A stretch of DNA of 64,000 bases from Herpetosiphon llansteffanensis (GTDB lineage: Bacteria > Chloroflexota > Chloroflexia > Chloroflexales > Herpetosiphonaceae). Each line of letters opens with the position of its first letter. Position 1 is the first letter of the stretch. Below are positions 26,869-35,498 of this stretch, in pieces. Below the pieces are notes generated by a model. It worked only from the letters and a program-made list of their open reading frames with translations. It did not search any database and was not told the DNA's origin. The stretch covers positions 62,001 through 126,000 of the forward strand of contig NZ_PUBZ01000022.1 in assembly GCF_003205875.1 (NCBI RefSeq). Reading direction: 5' to 3'. The position numbers were made by a program, and so were the translations under genes.

Positions 26869-27705
26869 TTAAGGTTGGGCATGGGTTTGCAACCACATCC
26901 GTTGGCCATCGCTGCGAATGTGAACTGAGCCATCGAGTTTTTCGTGCAGCAAGCGCCGTTCTTGGCTGCCACGGGCAAAATAGCTACGCGGATCTTGTTG
27001 TTCTGGCTGGCCTTGGCTATAAATCAGGGCTTGCGCACCGCAGCTATTGGCTAGCGAACGATCATCGCCCCGCGACCATGGCCAGATCAATAATTGACAT
27101 TGCAGCTGGGCAACAGGCAATTGCTTGGCAACCCGATCACTTGGATTGAGGCCAATGAGACTGTGCCATGAGCCAAAACTGAGTTTGATAATTGCTTGCG
27201 ATTGAGCTTGGGGAGCAGCCAAAACCGTTACCTGCACCTGATCGACGCTGAGCGTTTGGCCCGCCTCGATAAAGACCACGCGACTGCGTTGTTGCTTCAA
27301 GGCTTGGGCTAGCTCAGCAGCCACAGGATCGTGCTCGAAGGCTGGGGCCAGCAAGATGCCAATCTGATAACTGCGCGCTAAGGCCAAAGCACCACTTAAT
27401 TGCTCTGGCTCGCTGCTGGTTAACACTAAAAGATCAATTTGGCGTTGCCAAAAAGGCAAGCGCTCGCCCATAAGCGCCATAATTGCAACTGGATCGGTGC
27501 TGCCATCGATCACAATTTGCTTGGCATTGGGCGTTTGAACCAAAACGCTATTGCCAGCAATGGCGGGCACAAACAGATGCAGATTGCCATCGCCACGATA
27601 GTGCCATGCTTGCCAAGCCACAACGATGCCACTAAGACCAATGATTCGCGCCAACCAGCGCTGCCAGCTTGCCAATTGCTGCCAACGTTGCCACAATTGT
27701 TGCAT
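26869..27705 (-). CDS. ComEC-like metallo-beta-lactamase-fold protein lacking metal ligands
   Basis: 278 aa from the ATG at 27705 behind AAGGAG. After a basic/Trp-rich start and one hydrophobic helix (WLARIIGLSGIVVAWQAW), the sequence follows the soluble MBL domain of ComEC/Rec2 ('GNSVLVQTPNAKQIVIDGS', 'IDLLVLTSSEPEQLSGALAL'). The motif expected as THxHxDH reads 'TSSEPEQLSG', so the metal ligands are missing. It is probably not a nuclease and may be structural or regulatory. It diverges from the TPR-CHAT gene across a 119-bp gap containing a 13-bp palindrome. Confidence 0.65.
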   Translation of the reverse strand: MQQLWQRWQQLASWQRWLARIIGLSGIVVAWQAWHYRGDGNLHLFVPAIAGNSVLVQTPNAKQIVIDGSTDPVAIMALMGERLPFWQRQIDLLVLTSSEPEQLSGALALARSYQIGILLAPAFEHDPVAAELAQALKQQRSRVVFIEAGQTLSVDQVQVTVLAAPQAQSQAIIKLSFGSWHSLIGLNPSDRVAKQLPVAQLQCQLLIWPWSRGDDRSLANSCGAQALIYSQGQPEQQDPRSYFARGSQERRLLHEKLDGSVHIRSDGQRMWLQTHAQP

Positions 27706-27746
27706 AGATTGCTCCTTGGAACGTTGAACAGCTAGAGCCACAAAAA

Positions 27747-27759
27747 GCCAAAATTTGGC
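27747..27759. promoter_or_regulatory. Palindrome in the CHAT/MBL divergent region
   Basis: GCCAAAATTTGGC, 6-bp arms around one base, midway between the divergent starts at 27705 and 27825. It could be an operator serving both genes. Confidence 0.3.
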
Positions 27760-27824
27760 ATGGTTGCTCGTATTTTGGGTCGCAATTTGCTAAAATGCTG
27801 CCAACATCGCGCTTGGAGGCTGGG

Positions 27825-30800
27825 ATGACCACAGTCTGGTTGACCGAATGGCTGGCAAAACAACGCTTAACTGATCAATACCAACAAGGCGTGGCGCTGC
27901 AACAAGCGTTGCAACTGGTGGTATTCGATTGGATTCCTGCTGTATTTGCTGGTTTGCAGCAGCAAGCTGCGGCCAATTGCTGGCCTGATCAAGGATTTAA
28001 CCAACACATTAACGCCAGCGCCAAGCAGCTCGCGTTGTGGCATGGCAATGTTCAGCAGTATTGCGAATTAAATCAGCAGCAAACCAACCTGCCTCTGCAA
28101 CTCCCCAACCTTTGGCAAGCCAACCAACCAATCCTCAGCGCCAAACAAATCCAAGCAATTCGCTCGTTTTGTAGCAGCGTCAGCAACGATTCGCGCTCTG
28201 CAAGCTGGACGATTTGCGTGGCCGATGAGGCTGAGTTGTATGCCTGCGAGCTGCATGCGCACGCACTTTTTGGCGACATCGCAGCGCTTTGGCAGCCAAT
28301 TATGCAAGCCTTGGCAAGCAATAACGAACTTGAGGCCGCGATTAGCTTAATCTTGCTGCAACGCCAAGTAGCCGATTACGCTGGCATCATTGAAACCTTC
28401 AATCGGGCACGGGCAGCGCATCCCCAAGCTGCGCACGAGCTTGTGCCATGGCTCGACAATCAATTAAAACCAGGGTTAATTGATGATTTACGCGCAATGC
28501 TTGAAGCGGTTTTGTTGGCCTACCAACTGCACAATACGACCGATCAAGCCTTGCTCCAAGCGCTGCAACAGGCAATTATGGCCTTAACTCCTGCCGAAGT
28601 TGGGCCTGATGATGACGAGGATGACGGATTAGCACCCAGCCCACAGCGCGGCTTACCCTTGCCAGCAGTCAATCTGCCAATGCCAAATATCTTGCGCTTT
28701 GCTACCCCTAAAACTCAGATCCTTAATGAGCTTAAACCTGTTTGGCAGGCCTTGTTGGCAGGGCTTGTGGTTGATGCTCAGCTTGGCAAGCGCCAGCAAT
28801 TGGTGCTGCAATGGTGGCTCACCTGGACAGAACAGCAATTATTTCAGCCAATTCAAGCCCACCATTTGCTAAGCCAAATGCCTGATTGCAAAGCTCCGTT
28901 GGGTTTGTTGCTTGAAGCCTTGCGCGGCGAATTGGCCTTTGTGCTAGGCCAGCCTGAATTAGCCCAACAATGCTTTGGCTCAACTATTGCCGCTAGCCAA
29001 GCCTTGCTCGATAATCACCACTTTGCCAGCCATACGCACCAAAATCGGGCTTTTGTTGGCTTGTTGGCGCAATGGCAAGGCAATAGTTTGATTATGCTTG
29101 GCGATTATGCTGCTGCTGAGCGTTGCTATGCTAGCATGGCCAATTTTTTGGCTGCCGACGACCGCGAAGGCCAATGTTTGGCGGCGATCAATCGCGGCAA
29201 TATTGCTTTTGTGCGCAATAATTTGCTCGATCATCGTGGCTACATGAGCTACGACAAAACTGAGCAAGTGCTGTTGCGCGGCGATCAACCGCCAGAAGCG
29301 TGGTTGGGGCTGAAATATAGCAAGCATCGTCAAGCCTTGACCCAAGCAGAACAAGCCTATGCAGAAGCCTTGGCCTTGGCTGCACAAGCATCAAATTTGG
29401 CTTCATATCGCAGTTTGATTCTTGCCAATCAGGCTAATATCGCTTGGTTGCAAGCCAATCTCGTGCATGAGGCTGGTTGGTTCTCGCCCGATTTAGCGGC
29501 CAGTTTGCACGATTTGGGCACAGCAGATCAGCTCTATCAACAAGCCCTGCACTTATTGCAACAGGCGCTCGCTGCACTCAACCAAACCTCGGCTGATCGG
29601 GTGTTACAAGCACTGTTATTTGCTAATATCGGCGAAGTGCAATTGTTGCTGGGCCAGCCAGCCGCTGCTTTGAGTACAGCCCAAAATTGCTTGCAAGCGC
29701 TCGGTTTGAGCGAACTTAAGCCGCAAGCTGCGCTCAAACAAGCCCAAATGCGCGGAATCTTGATTCCTGAGGCTGGCTGGCGGGTGTGGTTGACGATTGC
29801 CCGCGCCCACGAAGCGCTCAACGACCTACCCAAAGCCCAGCAAGCCTATGCTAACGCTTGCGAATTGGTGCAATTGCTGCGCGAAAATGTGCAGCAAAGC
29901 GATTGGCAAATGGCGGCATTGCAAGATAAATTTCAGGTCTTCGAATGCGCCATGCATTTCCATTTCAAGCATTCGACCGACCACCACCCATTGCTCGAAT
30001 TGAGCGAAAGCTTGCGCGCCCATGGCTTTGAACAGTTGCTTGAGGCTAGCCAAATTGAGCGTGAGCGTGGGCTTAGCCCTGAGTTGAAGCAGCAACGAGC
30101 AGCCCTTGCCGCAGCAATTGCCGCCCGCAGCATCGCAATTCGTTTGTCTTTGCAACAGCCAGCAAGCGCTGATTTAGCCACATTATTGGCTGATCAACGC
30201 AACGCTTTTGGCGCTTGGCAAGCCTTGCAAAGCACAATTGCCCAAGCCGTGGCAAGCCAAGATCAAGCACTCCAGCCCCAATTGATAACTTGGCCTGGTT
30301 TGCAAGCGGCCTTGGCCCAACGCCCAAATACGGTCATTCTGAGCTTTACAATTGGCAGCGAATGGAGCTATGTGCTGTATGCAGATAGCCAACAATTACA
30401 TGCCTTTGAGCTAGCCTGCCGCGCCAAAATCGAATATGCCGTGGCGCGTTTGATTTGGTATGTTCAACGTGGCGCGGCGCGTTGGCAGGAGTTTGTGCGC
30501 GCCAATCGCGAGGTGGTTCAATTGTTGTTTGCGCCACTTTGGGCGGCGGGGTTGAAGGAGCAATTGCGGGGCAAGCAGTTAATTATCATTCCCGATGGAA
30601 TTTTATATTATTTGCCCTTTGATTTGTTGTTTTTCGATGATCCGCTTGATGCAAACCAGCAGCCGCTTGATCCGGCGACTTATCGCCAAACTGCTCCCGA
30701 TCAGGCTACAGCAGAGCAAATTTGCCATGATTTAGTGCCATTTTATTGGCTGAATCATGCCAGCATTTCCAGCGCTCAATCGATTAGCCTTTGGCTACAA

Positions 30801-31562
30801 CTTCAGCATCAAGCAACAACTGAAGCGGCAAATCTGGCCTTGGGAATTTACAACATCAATTATCAAACGAATGTGCCGAGCGTTTATCCTGGCCATATCT
30901 ATGCCCAAGAATTAATGATCAGCTACAACGATTTGAGCCAAACCAGCGTGCTCAGCAAGGTTTTGGCTGAATTAGCTGAGCATGGAAATATTGTACAACT
31001 CACTGCCTGGCAAGCAGATCGCACGCCAGCCAAGGCCGAATTGCAATCGAACGAAGCTAATTTCAAACGTATCTTGAGCGAGCAGGCTATGCGCTACATT
31101 ATTTTTGCAGGCCATGGCGTGTTCAACGATAAATATCCACAATTTTCGGGCTTGGTTTTTAATTTGGCCGCCCCTGATGGTAGCAGCGATCACAGCGGCC
31201 AAGATGGATTTTTGGGCATTCATGATCTATTTGAGTTGCAGTTGCCACAAACTGAATTGATTTTTTTGGCAGCCTGCCAAGCTGGCTTGGGCTTAATTTC
31301 ACGTGGCGAGGGCATCAATAGCCTCACGCGGGCGCTGATGTATCGTGGCAGTCCAACGATTATTGCAAGCTTGTGGTCGGTCGATGTTTTGGCCACGATG
31401 GATTTGGTTACAGCCTATTTTGGCTTGCTCAGCCAACAACCAAGCGCCGATAAAGCAGCAATCTTGACCAAAGCCAAGCAACAATTGATTGCCCAGCAGG
31501 ACAAGCCGCATTTGGCTCATCCATTTTATTGGGCAGCCTTTATTCCAATTGGAAAACGTTGA
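27825..31562 (+). CDS. TPR-CHAT protein (caspase/separase-like protease)
   Basis: 1245 aa from the ATG at 27825 behind TGGAGG. Residues about 150-800 are alpha-helical and rich in Ala, Leu and Gln with TPR-like pairs (for example 'SLIMLGDYAAAERCYASMAN' and 'ALLFANIGEVQLLLGQPAAA'). The C-terminal CHAT domain (about 830-1245) is clear: 'IIIPDGILYYLPFDLLFFDD', the catalytic His1097 in 'IIFAGHGVF', and Cys1151 in 'LIFLAACQAGLGL', followed by 'ALMYRGSPTIIASLWSVD' and 'HPFYWAAFIPIG'. CHAT proteases are clan CD enzymes that cut chosen partner proteins once activated, as shown for Csx29. The gene for a second clan CD protease follows 11 bp later. No transmembrane or signal segment. Substrate unknown. 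Confidence 0.93.
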   Translation: MTTVWLTEWLAKQRLTDQYQQGVALQQALQLVVFDWIPAVFAGLQQQAAANCWPDQGFNQHINASAKQLALWHGNVQQYCELNQQQTNLPLQLPNLWQANQPILSAKQIQAIRSFCSSVSNDSRSASWTICVADEAELYACELHAHALFGDIAALWQPIMQALASNNELEAAISLILLQRQVADYAGIIETFNRARAAHPQAAHELVPWLDNQLKPGLIDDLRAMLEAVLLAYQLHNTTDQALLQALQQAIMALTPAEVGPDDDEDDGLAPSPQRGLPLPAVNLPMPNILRFATPKTQILNELKPVWQALLAGLVVDAQLGKRQQLVLQWWLTWTEQQLFQPIQAHHLLSQMPDCKAPLGLLLEALRGELAFVLGQPELAQQCFGSTIAASQALLDNHHFASHTHQNRAFVGLLAQWQGNSLIMLGDYAAAERCYASMANFLAADDREGQCLAAINRGNIAFVRNNLLDHRGYMSYDKTEQVLLRGDQPPEAWLGLKYSKHRQALTQAEQAYAEALALAAQASNLASYRSLILANQANIAWLQANLVHEAGWFSPDLAASLHDLGTADQLYQQALHLLQQALAALNQTSADRVLQALLFANIGEVQLLLGQPAAALSTAQNCLQALGLSELKPQAALKQAQMRGILIPEAGWRVWLTIARAHEALNDLPKAQQAYANACELVQLLRENVQQSDWQMAALQDKFQVFECAMHFHFKHSTDHHPLLELSESLRAHGFEQLLEASQIERERGLSPELKQQRAALAAAIAARSIAIRLSLQQPASADLATLLADQRNAFGAWQALQSTIAQAVASQDQALQPQLITWPGLQAALAQRPNTVILSFTIGSEWSYVLYADSQQLHAFELACRAKIEYAVARLIWYVQRGAARWQEFVRANREVVQLLFAPLWAAGLKEQLRGKQLIIIPDGILYYLPFDLLFFDDPLDANQQPLDPATYRQTAPDQATAEQICHDLVPFYWLNHASISSAQSISLWLQLQHQATTEAANLALGIYNINYQTNVPSVYPGHIYAQELMISYNDLSQTSVLSKVLAELAEHGNIVQLTAWQADRTPAKAELQSNEANFKRILSEQAMRYIIFAGHGVFNDKYPQFSGLVFNLAAPDGSSDHSGQDGFLGIHDLFELQLPQTELIFLAACQAGLGLISRGEGINSLTRALMYRGSPTIIASLWSVDVLATMDLVTAYFGLLSQQPSADKAAILTKAKQQLIAQQDKPHLAHPFYWAAFIPIGKR

Positions 31563-31573
31563 AGGAGCAAAGT

Positions 31574-32371
31574 ATGCCAAAGCGTTTGCTGGTGGTAGCG
31601 GTTGGGGTCAGTGTCTATGCCAATCCGGCGATTCCGCCCTTGCCGACATGTTGTGATGATGCCAAAGCGTTTTTGAATGCGCTACGTTCCTTGAGCAACC
31701 AGCCTCTGCTTGAGCAGGTATTGTTTGATGAGCAGGCAACCAAAGCGAACCTTCAGGCCGCCCTGCAATGGCTGGCGGAAACAGTAACAGCTGATGATCT
31801 GGCGATTTTCTATTATTCAGGCCATGGCGCGAGCTTCGACGACGATAATGGCGACGAGAACGATGGCAAAGAGGAATTTTTGTGTCCCTATGAATGTGGC
31901 TTGGAGCAAGGCATAGGCAGTTTCGTGCGCGATGATGAGTTGCGGGCATGGCTCACGCCAATTCGTGAAAAAGCGCCCTTGTTGGTTGTGCTCGATGCCT
32001 GTCATAGCGGCTCTGCGGCGATGGCTCCTGCTGGCTTGATCGCCAAAGAATTACCAAATGGCTTGGTTAAGCAGATTATTGGATCGGCTGCGCTGCCGCC
32101 GCGCACTGCTACCGATCCAATTCCTAGCAATCAAATGCTTTTGGCTGGCTGTAACGATAACGAACAATCCTACATTTTGCCTGGCGAAGCCAATTCGTTG
32201 TTTACTGCCAAATTTCTCGAACAGCTTGCCGCTGGTCAAAGCTATGATGTTCAAACATTGTTCAAAGCCGCCTATCACGCGGTGCTTGATGCCTGCGATC
32301 TGGCCGGAATTCAGCAAAGCCCCAAGCTGACGAATGGCATGAATTCCTCACTGCTGCTGCGAGTTGATTAA
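31574..32371 (+). CDS. Caspase-like peptidase (C14/metacaspase p20 domain)
   Basis: 265 aa, essentially one p20-type domain. Start ATG at 31574 behind GAAGGAG. The catalytic dyad is His84 in 'AIFYYSGHGASFDDD' and Cys143 in 'LLVVLDACHSGSAAM'. The acidic insert after the His (DDNGDENDGKEEF) resembles Ca-binding loops of metacaspases, which cut after Arg or Lys. It starts 11 bp after the CHAT gene stop, so the two are almost surely co-expressed. There is no death-fold, propeller or transmembrane extension; the TPR-CHAT protein may serve as activator, substrate or scaffold. Confidence 0.92.
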   Translation: MPKRLLVVAVGVSVYANPAIPPLPTCCDDAKAFLNALRSLSNQPLLEQVLFDEQATKANLQAALQWLAETVTADDLAIFYYSGHGASFDDDNGDENDGKEEFLCPYECGLEQGIGSFVRDDELRAWLTPIREKAPLLVVLDACHSGSAAMAPAGLIAKELPNGLVKQIIGSAALPPRTATDPIPSNQMLLAGCNDNEQSYILPGEANSLFTAKFLEQLAAGQSYDVQTLFKAAYHAVLDACDLAGIQQSPKLTNGMNSSLLLRVD

Positions 32372-32479
32372 CCAGAATATCCCCTCTACGGGGTAGGTTA
32401 AAACAGGACGATCAACAAGGCAAATAGTTGACATTGGGGGGATAATAAAGCGAATCTAGATAGCTAAGGAATCCCCCTT

Positions 32480-33598
32480 ATGGTTATGCGATTGCGGGCA
32501 TGGCTTGAGCGCTTGCCACAACAACATGTGGTCGAACGTCGCCAAGCGATGTTGCTTCAACATATGGTGCTGACGCTCATGCTCGTTTCAGCGATTGGGG
32601 TTGTCACTGCACCGCTGACCAGTGGCTCTGCGAATCAAATGCTGCTGGCAGTTGTGTGTTATGGCGTGATGGGCTTGAGTTCATTGTTGGTACTTTGGCG
32701 CATTCGATTCAATGCCTTGCAACAAGCTATTTTGATTTTATTGAGTAATTTCCTGATTCAGCTATTGATTTCGTTTTGGGCGATTGGCGTGTATACCCAA
32801 GCGGTGGGCTTTACGCTGGTTTCATTTTCGATGCCGATCGTTTTAGCTGGCCTGTTGAGCAATCGGCGCGTGGTTTTTGGCATGACTGGCCTGACGCTGG
32901 CGATTTTTGGCCTCATTGGCTGGGCGGAATCACAGGGTTGGGCTGGCAAATTGCTGCTCCCAATCAATCTGCAAGCAATTATTGGTACGTTTACCTTGCT
33001 CACGATTTTGCAGGCAGTGATTGTTGATCGTTTTGGCAGCAACCTGCGCACGACCTTGCACGAAGCCTTAGATCGCGAGGCTAGCCTGAGCCAATTGCGC
33101 GATTCGCTGGAAGCCACCGTCAACGAGCGTACTACCAGCCTGCGCCAAGCACTAAGCGAGCTTGAACAGCGCGAACTTGCTTTACAACATACTCTCGATA
33201 CCTTGCAGCATAGCAAACAGATTTTTACTCAACTTAGTGCGCCAGCCTTGCCAATCTTGCCGCGCATTTTGGTGATTCCCTTGGTTGGCGAGGTTTCTGG
33301 CGAACGGGCCGAGGCCTTTGCCGAAAATATTTTCAACGCAATTGAAGCCAACAAAGCCCACACAATTATTCTTGATGTAACTGGCGTGACCACGATCGAT
33401 ACCTTTATCGGCAAAGCGCTGTTGCATATTGCTAGCACCGTGCGTTTTCTTGAGGTACGAACAATTTTGGTTGGTTTGCGGCCTGAGGTCGCCGAAACCC
33501 TAATTGCATTGCACATTAAATTTCCATCGATTCAGACCTTCGCCAACCTTGAACAAGCAGTTTTATCGTTAACCAATCAACGGCTCGTGTTGAATTAG
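32480..33598 (+). CDS. Membrane protein with cytosolic STAS domain (RsbR-like), paralogue 1
   Basis: 372 aa. Residues about 28-185 form five or six transmembrane helices, about 190-250 a coiled coil (DREASLSQLRDSLEATVNER), and 255-365 a STAS domain of the RsbR stressosome type: 'HTIILDVTGVTTIDTFIGKA' and 'VRTILVGLRPEVAETLIAL'. The phosphorylatable Thr of RsbR proteins corresponds to Thr308 in 'TTIDTF'. RsbR-type STAS proteins assemble into sensor complexes controlled by RsbT-like kinases. None is present in the window. A near-copy follows 19 bp downstream. It lies 108 bp after the caspase-like gene on the same strand, so a functional tie is possible but unproven. Confidence 0.88.
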   Translation: MVMRLRAWLERLPQQHVVERRQAMLLQHMVLTLMLVSAIGVVTAPLTSGSANQMLLAVVCYGVMGLSSLLVLWRIRFNALQQAILILLSNFLIQLLISFWAIGVYTQAVGFTLVSFSMPIVLAGLLSNRRVVFGMTGLTLAIFGLIGWAESQGWAGKLLLPINLQAIIGTFTLLTILQAVIVDRFGSNLRTTLHEALDREASLSQLRDSLEATVNERTTSLRQALSELEQRELALQHTLDTLQHSKQIFTQLSAPALPILPRILVIPLVGEVSGERAEAFAENIFNAIEANKAHTIILDVTGVTTIDTFIGKALLHIASTVRFLEVRTILVGLRPEVAETLIALHIKFPSIQTFANLEQAVLSLTNQRLVLN

Positions 33599-33617
33599 CA
33601 GTAAGAGGGAATGGCTT

Positions 33618-34760
33618 ATGCTCAAGCGCTGGCGTGTATGGGTTGATCAATTACCACAACAGAAGCTGATCGAACGCCGTCAAGCCCGAGCATTCCAAGC
33701 AATTGTGCTTGGCTTGTTTGTAATTGCAGTCTTTGGCGTAATCAGCTCAGTATTTATTTTTCTTGCGTTTCCTGCAACCGCTGATAGCTTTAAGCAACTA
33801 TTGATGGCGATGGCAGCCTATTCAATTATGGGCATTGGTTCGGCAATTGCGCTGCATCAAGTGCGCCATGATGCTTTGCAACGGGCAGCAATCATTGTGA
33901 GCGCCAGCATTCAATTAATGTTGTTAATTGGCTATGCAGTCGTTGGAATTTTGCGCGAAAATAGCACCTATGGCTTTGTTTTCTTTACAATTCCGTTAAT
34001 TATCAGCGCCTTGCTCAATAATCGTAAAGTATTGATTATTAATGCTGCTATTTCAATTGCAATTGTTGTTACAGTTGGCGTACTCGAATCAGCTGGTATT
34101 TTACAACCAATCGACATGATCGAAAGTTTTTGGGTTATTTTTGTAACCCTAACAATTGGAATTATTAGCCAAGCCTTATTAGTTGAGCGTTTTGGCAGCA
34201 GTTTGCATATGGAGATTTATAATTTATTGCAACGTGAGGATGAGGCGCAGCAGCTGCATAATTTATTGGAACAAAAAGTTGTCGAGCGCAATCAAAGTTT
34301 ACAGCAAGCCCTCGATGAGATTGCTCAACGTGAACATGTATTGCAACAAGCCCTCGATGAACTGCAAGTTAGCCAAACAATTGTTAGCCAACTCAATATT
34401 CCGGTTATTCCTGTGCTCCCACGGGTATTAATTGCCCCATTAATTGGCGAAATGGCTGCTGCGCATGCCCAAAGCTTGAAAAACGATATTTTTGCAGCGA
34501 TTGAACGTGTGTATGCCCATACCATTATTTTGGATATTACCGGGGTTTCACTGATTGATCAGGTTGTTGCTGAGACAATTATTCAAATTGCTAAAGCTTC
34601 GCACTTGCTAGGCACGCAAACCATTTTGGTTGGTTTGCGCCCAGAAGTTGCCACCGCATTAGTTAACTTGAATCTGCAAGCCAATATGGTTAAGAATTAT
34701 CTGACCCTCGAAAAAGCCATGCAGCCGCTGCTGCAACCGCATGTGCGCCGAGCAGCTTAA
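33618..34760 (+). CDS. Membrane protein with cytosolic STAS domain, paralogue 2 (phosphosite lost)
   Basis: 380 aa with the same order as its neighbour: N-terminal 'VWVDQLPQQKLIERRQARAF' (compare 'LERLPQQHVVERRQAM'), transmembrane block (about 30-190), coiled coil ('LLEQKVVERNQSLQQALDEI'), STAS domain ('HTIILDITGVSLIDQVVAET', 'TQTILVGLRPEVATALVNL'). The conserved Thr/Ser after Asp is Gln315 here (LIDQVV), so this copy cannot be phosphorylated at that place. The two genes are a tandem duplication that has diverged. Its stop interlocks with that of recX. Confidence 0.88.
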   Translation: MLKRWRVWVDQLPQQKLIERRQARAFQAIVLGLFVIAVFGVISSVFIFLAFPATADSFKQLLMAMAAYSIMGIGSAIALHQVRHDALQRAAIIVSASIQLMLLIGYAVVGILRENSTYGFVFFTIPLIISALLNNRKVLIINAAISIAIVVTVGVLESAGILQPIDMIESFWVIFVTLTIGIISQALLVERFGSSLHMEIYNLLQREDEAQQLHNLLEQKVVERNQSLQQALDEIAQREHVLQQALDELQVSQTIVSQLNIPVIPVLPRVLIAPLIGEMAAAHAQSLKNDIFAAIERVYAHTIILDITGVSLIDQVVAETIIQIAKASHLLGTQTILVGLRPEVATALVNLNLQANMVKNYLTLEKAMQPLLQPHVRRAA

Positions 34761-35428
34761 TCAAGTTCTTCTGGTTCGATGTCGTTTTGAAGCTCCTGCC
34801 AAAGCTGGTCAAGCACTGGTTTGATCGTATCGAAGCCAAAGCCACGGCGCTGCAATAGGCCTGCCATTTTGCGGCTAAACGCCATTTTGGTTGGCTCGTT
34901 GGCATAGCGCCGCAAAGCCGAGCGAGCGACGCTAAATGCTCGTTCTTGCTCTTCATCTTGGTCAGTTAGCTCATTCAGAACTTCGCTAATCAATTCGCGC
35001 TTTACGCCTTTTTGACTAAGCTCAGCCTGAATTGCCCGCGCACCACGGGGCCGATGTTGTTGGCGATTTTCGACCCAAAAGCGGGCAAAGGCTGCATCGT
35101 TGACGAGGCCAATTTGCGCGAGTTTCTCAATTGCCAGATCAATATGCTCATCGGGAAACTCGCGTTTGCGCAAGCGCGTGCGAATTTCTTGGCTTGAGCG
35201 TGGGCGAGCCGCTAGAAACACCAAGGCTGCGTTATAGGTTTTATCGACCTCTTCTGCTTGGGCAATTGCTTGCCAATCGCTTTCGCTCAGCACTTTGCCT
35301 TTGTATAGCCCTTGTTGTTCGAGCGTGCGCAGGCTAATGCCCAAGGCAAAAACCGAATCAATATAGAGATTAACGCGTTCACGATCGTGCTGTTGCAGTT
35401 CTAGTTGGGTAATTGTTCCAGTTGGCAT
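34757..35428 (-). CDS. recX: Regulatory protein RecX
   Basis: Binds the RecA filament and limits its activity. 223 aa with the usual three-helix RecX repeats; conserved stretches include 'ALVFLAARPRSSQEIRTRL', 'KLAQIGLVNDAAFARFWVEN' and 'RGARAIQAELSQKGV'. GAGGAA precedes the ATG. It lies 70 bp downstream of recA on the same strand, with an intrinsic terminator between, so its expression probably depends on read-through, as in other recA-recX pairs. Confidence 0.93.
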   Translation of the reverse strand: MPTGTITQLELQQHDRERVNLYIDSVFALGISLRTLEQQGLYKGKVLSESDWQAIAQAEEVDKTYNAALVFLAARPRSSQEIRTRLRKREFPDEHIDLAIEKLAQIGLVNDAAFARFWVENRQQHRPRGARAIQAELSQKGVKRELISEVLNELTDQDEEQERAFSVARSALRRYANEPTKMAFSRKMAGLLQRRGFGFDTIKPVLDQLWQELQNDIEPEELD

Positions 35429-35443
35429 GGCAATTCCTCAAAC

Positions 35444-35472
35444 AAAAAGGCGTAGCAAACCAATGCTACGCC
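35444..35472 (-). terminator. Intrinsic terminator between recA and recX
   Basis: A 9-bp perfect stem (35449-35457 with 35464-35472), a 6-nt loop and five U residues on the minus strand (A-run 35444-35448). Confidence 0.8.
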
Positions 35473-35498
35473 CTCTGGATATTAATTAGCTGAGCCGA

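Noticed and set aside
26869-27705. Active metallo-beta-lactamase or ComEC nuclease
   Set aside because: The HxHxDH metal motif is replaced by non-ligand residues, and the competence channel domain is absent.
27825-32371. TPR-CHAT gene as part of a type III-E CRISPR (Craspase) system
   Set aside because: No gRAMP/Cas7-11 gene, no Csx30 or Csx31, and no array nearby.
32428-32470. TTGACA box at 32428 as a promoter for the STAS genes
   Set aside because: No acceptable -10 at 16-18 bp, so I could not support it.
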